A stretch of 8,501 nucleotides of DNA from Blastocatellia bacterium (GTDB lineage: Bacteria > Acidobacteriota > Blastocatellia > Chloracidobacteriales > JADJPF01), in assembly GCA_016789295.1 (NCBI GenBank), contig JAEUQL010000145.1, positions 1 through 8,501 on the forward strand, read 5' to 3'. The notes under the pieces are model-generated. The model worked only from the letters and a program-made list of their open reading frames with translations, searched no databases and was not told where the DNA came from. The translations under genes and the position numbers were made by a program. Shown here one piece after another: positions 1 through 6,675 of the stretch (position 1 is its first letter; each line of letters starts with the position of its first letter).

Positions 1-659
1 CTACTAAATTACTACTGCGACCGGCTATTGTCATACCTATAATACTCATAATATCTGGTAGTATACTTTTCTCCATCTTCTACTCAACTCCTAATCCTGA
101 CTTTGAGCGTGGTGTCCGAGCTTTCCAGCAATCCGTACAAAATGAAAGGTTTAGTAGATTTCGTTTGGCTAAATTAGAATATGCTCCATACAACCCACTT
201 AGAGGAAGTGATACAAGTAAAGAAGCTGTTAGAACTAGAGAAAACATTGAGCGTGCAATCCGTTTGCTCAAATCTGCTGATTCTAGAAAAGAGACCTATG
301 AAACAAAGCACCGTTTGGGACAATCTCTTTTTATTGCAGGCAGGTACAAAGAAGCAATAGAGGAATTAGAAAAGGCAGCGACTTTGTCACCAGATAATAT
401 AGATATAATAAATGACTTAGCTGTTGCATATGCTGCAAACAAAGAGCTAGATAGAGCCAAAGCTCAAATATCTAAATCACTCAAGATAAAACCAGACTAT
501 CTTCCTTCTATCTTCAATCGTTCCTTAATATATGAAATACTAGATGAAGAAAATAAGGCAATTGAAAGTTGGAATGAGTATCTGAATCTGGATAATTCCT
601 CTCGGTGGAAAAGTGAAGCAGAAGATTCAAAAAAGGAACTTGAAAAGATTTCAAAATAA
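1..659 (+). CDS. Membrane-anchored TPR protein, 5' end outside the window
   Basis: The reading frame is open from base 3 to the TAA at 657-659, so the first in-frame start codon of the usual kind (TTG at 165) is not the real start; the gene begins upstream of the window. The visible N-terminus is a hydrophobic segment (about bases 21-83, rich in Ile, Leu and Val, preceded by Lys and Arg), which looks like a single membrane anchor or uncleaved signal. A linker follows, then about three tetratricopeptide repeats (about bases 309-590) with the usual G-x-Y-x-E-A and N-D-L-A-V-A-Y signatures. No enzymatic domain is visible; TPRs normally bind proteins. The TPR part and the preceding R-L-x-x-x-x-x-Y/T-x-P/G linker resemble residues 47-260 of the next gene, which starts 13 bp downstream and is probably co-transcribed. 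I infer that this is a membrane-tethered adaptor for the CHAT protein. The TPR call is firm; the partner is inferred. Confidence 0.85.
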   Translation, partial: TKLLLRPAIVIPIILIISGSILFSIFYSTPNPDFERGVRAFQQSVQNERFSRFRLAKLEYAPYNPLRGSDTSKEAVRTRENIERAIRLLKSADSRKETYETKHRLGQSLFIAGRYKEAIEELEKAATLSPDNIDIINDLAVAYAANKELDRAKAQISKSLKIKPDYLPSIFNRSLIYEILDEENKAIESWNEYLNLDNSSRWKSEAEDSKKELEKISK

Positions 660-672
660 GAACTACTAACAT

Positions 673-3600
673 ATGCTAAATCCATTTGTTGGCAAAAAGC
701 CTTGGTTGTTTATTCTTCTAATAGTTCTAATGTCTACAAAGTGTTCTACTATAAGAAACTTTAAGGCAGATAGACTGCAAGAGTTAGTGACAATAGTTGG
801 TAATAACCATTTGATAAAAGCAAGATTGTCGGGTGGTTTTACACGAGGTGTAGATAATTTAGGAACTTTGGAAGAGAATTTTAGCACTACTTCACATACA
901 AAAGAGGTAGGTCAAGATTTAGACCTTTTGTCTGATGAAAGCAGAGCTGGTATTAACAGGGGTATTGGTGGTAGTGTTGGAAATTATAAGCGGGCAAAGT
1001 TAATAGCTAACATTAACAGTGTTGATCAGAAAAAGATAGAAGAGATTAGCAATGATGTTTATGAAGAGCTTTTGAAACAGCCTTCACCAAAACTTTATAG
1101 AACACTAGCTGCAACATATCTATTCTCTGGTAAGTTAGAAGAAGCAATTACCAAGTTAGAAGAAGCAAAGGAAGAGTTTCCGCAAGATGCGATGATTCTT
1201 AACGATCTAGCTGTTTGCTATTTCACACGCCAAGATGACAGTTCAAGCTATCAAGATACGGTCAAAGCACTAAATGCTATAGAGGCTGCTATTGAGATGG
1301 ATCCAAACCTTCCTGAAGCCTATTTTAATCAAGCACTTATTTTAGACAAACTTTGTCTATTTTTGGCTGGACAAAGTAAGTGGAAAAAGTATTTAGAGAT
1401 AGAGCCTTCTGAAGAGTGGAAAGCTATAGCAAAGTCTTACATCAAAAATATAAATTACACTTTATCAGGTGAAGTTTGGGAGAAAGAAAAGAGGCAATTG
1501 GCTGAAGCTGTACTAACAGATGATAAGCAACAAGTTAGAAAGATCGTCTCTTCTTCACCACATTTTGCGAGGCTTTATGTGATAAATGAGCTTATACCTA
1601 ATTGGGCAAAGATGCAGTACTATAGAAAAGAAGTAGTAGATAAAGATTTTCCTAAAGACCCTCTCAAACTTTCATCTCTCATAGGTGAGCTACTTATCGA
1701 GATTCAACAAGACCATCAAATTTCAGATCTTGTTGCCAGCATTAAAGCAGCCCTGAAATGGAAAGAGAAAGATTTAAGTGAGTTTCTCAAAGCCTACTTG
1801 TCTTATGAAGAAGGGGCTAAATTGATAGAAAAAGCTTCATATACTGAAGCTTTTCAGAAACTTAAGAGTGCACGCAGTACTTTTGTCTCCTTCAAGAAGA
1901 CCACAGAATTGGTTATGGTGGATTTTCAACTGGCACAATACCAGGCAGTGAGACAGCACTATAAAAAGGCTTTGCAGCCTTTAGAAGAGGTTAAAAATGT
2001 AGCGGAGCAGAACAGTTATCCTTACTTGCTGGGGCGTGCTTTCTGGACTGTTAGCTTTTCACAAATGAGCATGTCACAGCTTAGTGAGACTGTTGAGTCA
2101 GGTAAAATAGCTCTCAAGTACCTCCACCAAGCTGGGGATATAGAGGGTTGTGCTAGGGTCAAGTTGATCATTGCCGAAGCTCTTGATCAAATGAAAAATC
2201 GACATGAGATATGGAACTATCAAAGAGGCTCTCTGGACTTGGGGTTTAAGGTAAAGTCTGCTACCAAAAATGGAACTCTGGTAAAGATACTGCATGGAAT
2301 TGCCAGTCAACTTGCCAGCTTACAAGAAATCAGAGCCTCACTATACTTCTGTAATGAAGCCATAAACATGGCAGAAAAGACAGGTATTTCTGCGCACATT
2401 CTTACCAACATCTACATAAGACGGAGTTGGATTCATCATCAAATGGGCAAAATAGAAGCTAGTTTAGAGGATTTGCGAAATGCACATTACTACTTAGAGA
2501 AGATTGAAGATAAGGTCTCTTATCAAAATTTACTAGCTGAAATAGTAATCGCAGAGAGTACAATAAAACTACAAATTAATCCGGAAGAAGTAGCCAAAAA
2601 CCTAACTGTAATAGTCGATAAGTATAAAAACAGCTACCATCGTTATCGTATAGCTTTTGTTTACTCTACACTTGCGCAAGCCTACTTCAAGTTGGGGAAA
2701 TATAAAGAGGCTGAGGATGTTAGAAATAAAAGTATAGAAGAACTTGAACGAGAAAGAAATAGTATAAGTGATGATAGGAATCGGCTTTCATTTTTTGAAT
2801 CAGCTCAAGCAGTTTATGACGAGATGATAGAGTATCAAGTTACTTACCTAAAGCGTATAGACACGGCTTTCAACTTTGCTGAGAGGGCACGTGCGCGTGC
2901 TCTCTTGGATCGGCTTAATCAAAAAATCAAGCAAGATGTAGCTCTGAAAAGTGAAAGAGAAGAGCTACTAAGAGATAAAAGAGATAAGCCGACCCCTTTT
3001 GCGATAGATGAAGTCCAAAGAAGATTACCTGATAAAACTGCTTTAATAGAATACACAGTACTTAAAGATAGGTTGGTCATATGGTTAGTGACACAGAAGA
3101 GGAAGGCTTTTGTGGAGGCAGATATAAAATTAAAGGATCTAGAATGGTTGGTTGGTGGATTTCGTCAAGGGATTAGAACTGGAAAAGATTTTGAAAGGAG
3201 GTCACAAGCTCTTTATCAGGCAATCTTTCCACTTGAGCTTACTTCTATTTTAGAAAGTGACAAGAACTTAAAGACATTGGTCATAATTCCTGACAAATCT
3301 CTCTATTCTGTTGCATTTGCAGCACTAACAAATAGAAGAAAAGAGTATTTGATTAAGGATTATGAGCTTATTATTTCACCAAGTGCTACAGTATTTATAA
3401 AATGTCTGTTGCATGATGATAAGCTTGCATCTGCGGGTGATCGTGGAGCAATTGTAGTAGGAAATACACAATTTGGAGTAGGAGTACAACCTCTCTTCTA
3501 TCCAGAAAAAGAAGCAAAAAACATTGCCGAAATGTACAGAAAAGCAAACTTAGATGTTAGTTTACTTATAGATAAAGATGCAACAGTAGCAAAAGTTCTT

Positions 3601-4068
3601 TCTCTTGCCACTAAACACACAGTAATACATATTGCAAGCCACGCAATCGTTAATTATGAAGAGCCATTCTCTTCTAAGATTTTATTAAACACTGACAAAA
3701 CACATACTGAATTTCTTACAGCTCATGAGATTTATAAACATCGATTCCCGAATACTAGGCTGGCTGTATTAGCTGCTTGCCAGACAGCAGGTAGTTTTGG
3801 CATGCAAGGTGAAGGAGCTGCTAGTCTTGCACGCCCTTTCCTTGCTGCTGGTGTACCGACAGTTATAGCTAGTTTATGGGATGTAGACGATCTTGCTGCT
3901 TCAAAACTTTTTGAAAAATTTCATAGAGAAAAAAGCTCAGGTAAGACAGCTCTGCATGCCTTGCGTGCTGCACAGCTTGAATGTTTAAGTAGTAAAAATC
4001 CCAAGATATCTTCTCCTTCCAATTGGGCATCTTTCTTACTAATTGGTGGTTGTAGGCCATCAAAATAA
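673..4068 (+). CDS. TPR-CHAT protein, putative caspase-like cysteine protease
   Basis: An 1131-residue protein. Residues 9-21 are hydrophobic after two lysines, so it is probably exported or membrane-anchored; Cys24 follows Lys, so it is not a good lipobox. TPR-like helical repeats occupy about 135-260 and 375-690. The C-terminal CHAT domain (about 785-1131; Caspase HetF Associated with TPRs) has the dyad in its expected contexts: His990 in HIASHA and Cys1036 in LAACQTAG, then the G-E-G-A-x-S-L-A-R-P-F and A-S-L-W-D-V-D-D blocks (1046-1073). The catalytic residues are intact, so protease activity is plausible. CHAT proteins of this layout are clan CD peptidases that usually cut one specific partner when the TPR part senses a signal. 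The ATG at 673 lacks a clear Shine-Dalgarno, and with only 13 bp after the preceding gene, coupled translation is likely. The substrate is unknown. No CRISPR gene or gasdermin-like gene is nearby to point to a Craspase or gasdermin role. Confidence 0.92.
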   Translation: MLNPFVGKKPWLFILLIVLMSTKCSTIRNFKADRLQELVTIVGNNHLIKARLSGGFTRGVDNLGTLEENFSTTSHTKEVGQDLDLLSDESRAGINRGIGGSVGNYKRAKLIANINSVDQKKIEEISNDVYEELLKQPSPKLYRTLAATYLFSGKLEEAITKLEEAKEEFPQDAMILNDLAVCYFTRQDDSSSYQDTVKALNAIEAAIEMDPNLPEAYFNQALILDKLCLFLAGQSKWKKYLEIEPSEEWKAIAKSYIKNINYTLSGEVWEKEKRQLAEAVLTDDKQQVRKIVSSSPHFARLYVINELIPNWAKMQYYRKEVVDKDFPKDPLKLSSLIGELLIEIQQDHQISDLVASIKAALKWKEKDLSEFLKAYLSYEEGAKLIEKASYTEAFQKLKSARSTFVSFKKTTELVMVDFQLAQYQAVRQHYKKALQPLEEVKNVAEQNSYPYLLGRAFWTVSFSQMSMSQLSETVESGKIALKYLHQAGDIEGCARVKLIIAEALDQMKNRHEIWNYQRGSLDLGFKVKSATKNGTLVKILHGIASQLASLQEIRASLYFCNEAINMAEKTGISAHILTNIYIRRSWIHHQMGKIEASLEDLRNAHYYLEKIEDKVSYQNLLAEIVIAESTIKLQINPEEVAKNLTVIVDKYKNSYHRYRIAFVYSTLAQAYFKLGKYKEAEDVRNKSIEELERERNSISDDRNRLSFFESAQAVYDEMIEYQVTYLKRIDTAFNFAERARARALLDRLNQKIKQDVALKSEREELLRDKRDKPTPFAIDEVQRRLPDKTALIEYTVLKDRLVIWLVTQKRKAFVEADIKLKDLEWLVGGFRQGIRTGKDFERRSQALYQAIFPLELTSILESDKNLKTLVIIPDKSLYSVAFAALTNRRKEYLIKDYELIISPSATVFIKCLLHDDKLASAGDRGAIVVGNTQFGVGVQPLFYPEKEAKNIAEMYRKANLDVSLLIDKDATVAKVLSLATKHTVIHIASHAIVNYEEPFSSKILLNTDKTHTEFLTAHEIYKHRFPNTRLAVLAACQTAGSFGMQGEGAASLARPFLAAGVPTVIASLWDVDDLAASKLFEKFHREKSSGKTALHALRAAQLECLSSKNPKISSPSNWASFLLIGGCRPSK

Positions 4069-4111
4069 AGATACAAGAAAATTCCTGCTTTTTGTTGGTT
4101 TCATAGTAGCT

Positions 4112-4140
4112 TTGACGTTTTAAGTTAGTGTGGGGTTTAT
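4112..4140 (+). promoter_or_regulatory. Weak candidate promoter before the 303-residue protein gene
   Basis: TTGACG at 4112-4117 matches the -35 consensus at five of six bases. After 17 bp comes GTTTAT (4135-4140), which matches the -10 consensus at only three of six. The start point would fall near 4147, inside the inverted repeats. No terminator is visible after the CHAT gene, so read-through from upstream is an equally good explanation. Confidence 0.25.
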
Positions 4141-4144
4141 GTTT

Positions 4145-4177
4145 GTAGATAAGCTTTAAGTATCTACTACTAAAGCT
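4145..4177 (+). repeat. Two interleaved inverted repeats in the leader
   Basis: GTAGATA (4145-4151) is the exact reverse complement of TATCTAC (4161-4167). AGCTTTA (4152-4158) is the exact reverse complement of TAAAGCT (4171-4177). The arms run A-B-A'-B' with no base between A and B, so in RNA the two 7-bp stems would compete or, less likely, form a tight pseudoknot. As DNA, the outer pair could be an operator. This sits 71 bp before the start codon of the 303-residue protein gene. The remaining bases between the CHAT gene and that start show nothing else apart from the Shine-Dalgarno. Confidence 0.5.
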
Positions 4178-4234
4178 CTATTTTCTCACTTTGATTAAGT
4201 TGTATCCAATCTTTCGGCAAAACAACATTACGTT

Positions 4235-4242
4235 AGAGGAGG
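4235..4242 (+). promoter_or_regulatory. Strong Shine-Dalgarno that fixes the start at 4248
   Basis: AGAGGAGG lies five bases before the ATG at 4248. It decides against the in-frame upstream TTG at 4191, which has no ribosome-binding site and would add 19 residues unlike a protein N-terminus. Confidence 0.85.
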
Positions 4243-4247
4243 CTAGT

Positions 4248-5159
4248 ATGTCATTTAGGTTGAGACTACTTTTTAGCGGTTTGTGTATTTTTGTACCTAA
4301 CAACACAGGAGATCGGGTAAGGGTAATGCTGGTAGATGCGCGTGCTCCTGGCAATGCTTCAAACGATAAAGCCCATGTTTCTCACATTCCTGCAGTCCGT
4401 TTCAAAATGAATGATCTGAAAGAGTCAGAAGGCAATAAGCAAGCCAAACACTACATTCATCATTCAGCTAAAGAAAAACTGTCACAAGGGATGTGGGTTC
4501 TTAATGGAGATGACTTAGAGATTAAGGCTGGTAATGGTGAAGAGCTTGCTGATGGTAAGTTGAACATTGACAAAAATTTCTCTTTGGTTCCTATGGCAAA
4601 GAGCATCTATAACAATGGTCTTGATATAAAGGATGACTGTTTTGGAGCTAGTACTGATTTAAAAAAAGTTGGCGTTATGGCAAGGTTGAAGCTTAAAAAT
4701 GGTGATCTTGGTGCTTACAATGGTGAAAGCTTTGCACCTCAAGACAACTATGGAAATACTATCCCTTACCTTACGAAAGGAAAGTACTATTTTTCAACTC
4801 CAAGTTCTAAAGAGGATGTAGCTAGCTTACATAAGCAGCAACTAGCAACTTGTGTGATCTTTGAGACAATAATCAATACTGAAACTGTAGAGCTATTTTC
4901 AGCAAACCATAAAGAAGGCTTAGTTTTTTATCCTTCTAATGGTGAGAGTGTAGAAATAATGATAGAAAACGGGCCTCCGCCAGGACTTGAAGATGCCAGA
5001 CCTAGCAGTAAGATTATGGATGTAGATTTTGAATTGGTCTATAGGCTAGCCAAAAACTGTCCAGAAGAGATGCGCGTACCCATACTGTGCGAAAGCGAGG
5101 AAGCTCCCGTTCCACTGCTCTGCTCTGGCCTCGTCTACAATCCACACGACAAGGCATAA
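4248..5159 (+). CDS. Uncharacterised 303-residue protein, possible CHAT partner
   Basis: I do not recognise the family. The start is the ATG at 4248 behind AGAGGAGG. The N-terminus (residues 3-18, pattern L-x-F-S-G-L-C-I-F-V-P) is a hydrophobic beta-like strand rather than a signal peptide, since it holds Arg, Ser and Pro and is followed by a second strand (23-30, R-V-x-V-M-L-V-D). H43 and H46-I-P-A-V-R-F follow. The rest alternates short hydrophobic strands with Gly/Asn turns, so I expect a beta-rich soluble protein. Six cysteines (13, 131, 202, 271, 281, 292) include three near the C-terminus. No catalytic motif stands out. It lies in the same direction as the TPR-CHAT gene, 179 bp downstream, and is closed by a strong terminator, so it could be a regulator, substrate or effector of the protease; that is inference. 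The last 90 bases are richer in G+C than the rest. Confidence 0.85.
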   Translation: MSFRLRLLFSGLCIFVPNNTGDRVRVMLVDARAPGNASNDKAHVSHIPAVRFKMNDLKESEGNKQAKHYIHHSAKEKLSQGMWVLNGDDLEIKAGNGEELADGKLNIDKNFSLVPMAKSIYNNGLDIKDDCFGASTDLKKVGVMARLKLKNGDLGAYNGESFAPQDNYGNTIPYLTKGKYYFSTPSSKEDVASLHKQQLATCVIFETIINTETVELFSANHKEGLVFYPSNGESVEIMIENGPPPGLEDARPSSKIMDVDFELVYRLAKNCPEEMRVPILCESEEAPVPLLCSGLVYNPHDKA

Positions 5160-5163
5160 AGTT

Positions 5164-5205
5164 AAAAAAGGCCAAAAAGGACGGTCACCTTTCTGGCCTT
5201 TCTTT
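5164..5205. terminator. Bidirectional rho-independent terminator
   Basis: AAAGGCCA (5167-5174) pairs perfectly with TGGCCTTT (5194-5201). After one mismatch, AAAGG (5176-5180) pairs with CCTTT (5188-5192), leaving a 7-base loop. On the + strand a TTTCTTT run follows; on the - strand the stem runs into TTTTTT (bases 5169-5164). It lies between the stops of two convergent genes (5159 and 5234) and should end both transcripts. Confidence 0.88.
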
Positions 5206-5233
5206 ATAGGCATTAGGCTTTTTCAGATTCTGA

Positions 5234-5815
5234 TTAAGCCGTTGCTTCCATGCTCTCTTCTTCTATGAGATCTGTTTTCTTTGCACGTTTACTGGTTTTT
5301 GGAGCCTCTTCTTCTTTGCGTTGACGTGCAAGTTCTTTAGACAGAGCATTTAGCTTACGATTCAGCTCTTGAATGTCATGGCGAGTTGGAATATCGAGGC
5401 TTGCAATTACCGACTCTATCTTCTCTTCGAGAGTCAATTCAGTACGCTTCAAGTCTTTCTTGCGTGCAGAGATAAAGCTCTTGATACGACCAACCTGCTC
5501 TCGTTCGAAGTCTACCAGTTTGGATACCTGCTCACGCTCGATCTTTTCTCCTTTGCCTATGGCATTGTTGACAATCGAGTTGAAATCATTTCGAATATTT
5601 CCGCTGAAGGTGAAGTGTTTCAAGCCCTGCGGACCTTCGAAGATGTAAGATCCTAGTCCAAGACCCAAGTGTATCCCTTTTGTTGCTACGTCACGTACAA
5701 GCTCAATAGGTGTCTGGGTCTTCACTACAGGTTTTTCAGCAGCTCGCGTGCTATGACGAGCCTTGGTGCCTGTAGCTGTTTTGGTCGTTTTGGTTGTTCT
5801 AGTAGTTTTTGGCAT
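5234..5815 (-). CDS. Phasin-like PHA granule-associated protein (PhaF/PhaI type)
   Basis: A 193-residue protein. Residues 2-34 are a Thr/Lys/Arg-rich disordered tail. Residues 36-140 form a mostly helical phasin-like body (IELVRDVATKGIHLGLG... then long charged helices). Residues 142-162 carry the I-P-T-R-x-x-I-x-x-L motif with a zipper of I148, L151, L155, L158 and L162. A second basic stretch (172-180) and an acidic end close the protein. Such PTR-zipper segments are known in PhaF/PhaI-type granule proteins, where the coiled coil drives oligomerisation; phasins coat intracellular polyhydroxyalkanoate granules. The ATG at 5815 has AAGGAG about nine bases upstream. It lies 44 bp after the PhaR-type gene with no visible promoter between, so the two are probably one operon. 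The basic tail might bind DNA, as the histone-like part of PhaF does, but here the tail is N-terminal. The exact phasin subfamily is uncertain. Confidence 0.82.
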   Translation of the reverse strand: MPKTTRTTKTTKTATGTKARHSTRAAEKPVVKTQTPIELVRDVATKGIHLGLGLGSYIFEGPQGLKHFTFSGNIRNDFNSIVNNAIGKGEKIEREQVSKLVDFEREQVGRIKSFISARKKDLKRTELTLEEKIESVIASLDIPTRHDIQELNRKLNALSKELARQRKEEEAPKTSKRAKKTDLIEEESMEATA

Positions 5816-5859
5816 AAATAGATTTCTCCTTGTTAAACCTTCGCGGCTAGTACTTATTG

Positions 5860-6519
5860 TTAAATCTCTTTGTTCTCTTCTAGCGTTTTTGTGCTCTTAA
5901 GCTGTGAGGTGGAGATCTTTTCAACTTTATGAAAAGTCTCACTTGCTTTGTTCCTCTTTCTTGCCATTTTCAACTGTTTCTCTATCTCATCGAGCCTATG
6001 ATTAAGTGCTACTATCTCTGCTCTTGTGGGTAAGTTCATCTTTGAGATGAGAAACTGTACACTCTCTTCAACCATTCTTTGTATAATAGTTTTGGCTTCT
6101 TCTGTACTTTCTGGAGTGTTACTTTTCTCGTCTCCATCTTTCTCTTCAGAACCTGTAACGCGCTTCCACTGTTGTTGGAGCTGATGTTGTATCTGCTCTT
6201 CTACATCCTTGACAGTCTTAATCCCAGCAGCAAACCCTTGCTTAACATAATCCACTACAGCATCAGAGCGTTTCTGAATCATATCAGATAGCATAGAAGC
6301 TGGTACCCAACTTTTCTTCTTTTTAGCACTTTCTGTAACCATCTCTGATATCACTTTAGACAAAATAACTTCTGTAATATCTGAACCTGTCTCTTTGTCG
6401 ATAATGTGAACATCTTCTCCTGCTTCCACAAGAGAGGCTACTGCTTCAAGAGTCATATACTTTTTTGAGGTTGAGTCATAAAGCTTTCTGTTTGCGTAAC
6501 GCTTAATAATGCGGGCCAT
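5860..6519 (-). CDS. phaR: PhaR-type polyhydroxyalkanoate synthesis regulator
   Basis: A 219-residue protein whose first 60 residues match the PHB/PHA accumulation regulator DNA-binding domain: IIKRYANRKLYD at 4-15, then Y-M-T-L-E and a D-V-x-I-I-D-x-x-T-G-x-D block (36-48). In other bacteria PhaR binds DNA and PHA polymer and represses phasin genes until granules form. Here the rest differs from the classical second domain: a linker helix (74-122, ending in a Gln-rich run), an acidic low-complexity stretch (123-142), and then N-L-P-T-R-x-E-I (162-169) with a zipper I169, L172, L176, I179, L183, followed by a basic tail. This zipper matches the one in the downstream phasin in spacing. The ATG at 6519 has GAGG nine bases upstream. 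Its promoter carries twin palindromes and is probably controlled, perhaps by this protein itself. The symbol follows the N-terminal domain. Confidence 0.9.
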   Translation of the reverse strand: MARIIKRYANRKLYDSTSKKYMTLEAVASLVEAGEDVHIIDKETGSDITEVILSKVISEMVTESAKKKKSWVPASMLSDMIQKRSDAVVDYVKQGFAAGIKTVKDVEEQIQHQLQQQWKRVTGSEEKDGDEKSNTPESTEEAKTIIQRMVEESVQFLISKMNLPTRAEIVALNHRLDEIEKQLKMARKRNKASETFHKVEKISTSQLKSTKTLEENKEI

Positions 6520-6570
6520 TTTCTTAATCCTCGACTCTCTACCGTTCTAGATCTCTTCCTGACACCCTAA

Positions 6571-6599
6571 TTTGTAACGCAATGCGTTAATAGAGTCAA
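6571..6599 (-). promoter_or_regulatory. Sigma70-type promoter of the phaR-phasin operon
   Basis: Read on the - strand, TTGACT (6599-6594; five of six consensus bases) is followed after exactly 17 bp by TACAAA (6576-6571; four of six). Transcription would start near 6564, leaving a leader of about 45 bases before the ATG at 6519. The spacer is almost filled by a perfect palindrome, as expected of a repressed promoter. Confidence 0.7.
6575..6592 (-). promoter_or_regulatory. Operator copy 1, inside the phaR promoter spacer
   Basis: TAACGCA-A-TGCGTTA is a perfect 15-bp palindrome around one central base (6582). With the following ATA it forms an 18-base word that occurs identically at 6607-6624. 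It overlaps the last two bases of the -10 box and fills most of the -35/-10 spacer, so a bound protein would block RNA polymerase. The binding protein is unknown; PhaR autoregulation or a TetR-like regulator are both possible. Confidence 0.75.
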
Positions 6600-6606
6600 G
6601 CAGAAA

Positions 6607-6624
6607 TAACGCAATGCGTTAATA
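6607..6624 (-). promoter_or_regulatory. Operator copy 2, just upstream of the -35 box
   Basis: An identical copy of the 18-base word with the 15-bp palindrome centred at 6614. The distance between centres is 32 bp, close to three turns of B-DNA, so two dimers would sit on the same face of the helix. It is centred about 50 bp upstream of the expected start point. Confidence 0.75.
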
Positions 6625-6675
6625 ATTTTCCGGACAGTTTATAGGAAGTGGCTAAATAATAGAAAGTAAAGGGGT

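Noticed and set aside
165..167. TTG as the start of the first TPR protein
   Set aside because: The same frame is open to the window edge and encodes a membrane segment directly upstream, so the TTG is internal.
733..744. Lipoprotein signal in the TPR-CHAT protein ending at Cys24
   Set aside because: The residue before the Cys is Lys, where a lipobox needs Gly, Ala or Ser, so a plain signal or anchor is more likely.
4191..4193. TTG as the start of the 303-residue protein
   Set aside because: It has no ribosome-binding site, whereas the ATG at 4248 has AGAGGAGG five bases upstream.
673..5159. Craspase-like (type III-E) or gasdermin defence system built on the CHAT protein
   Set aside because: No CRISPR repeat, Cas-like gene or recognisable gasdermin is present in the window, and TPR-CHAT proteins are widespread outside such systems.
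5369..5656. Two overlapping open frames on the + strand opposite the phasin
   Set aside because: No ribosome-binding site and no protein-like features; they are antisense shadows of the phasin gene.
6494..6502. GCGTAACGC mini-palindrome near the phaR start as a third operator
   Set aside because: It differs from the twin operator in arm order, and it lies in codons for the conserved K-R-Y-A-N motif, which explains the bases.
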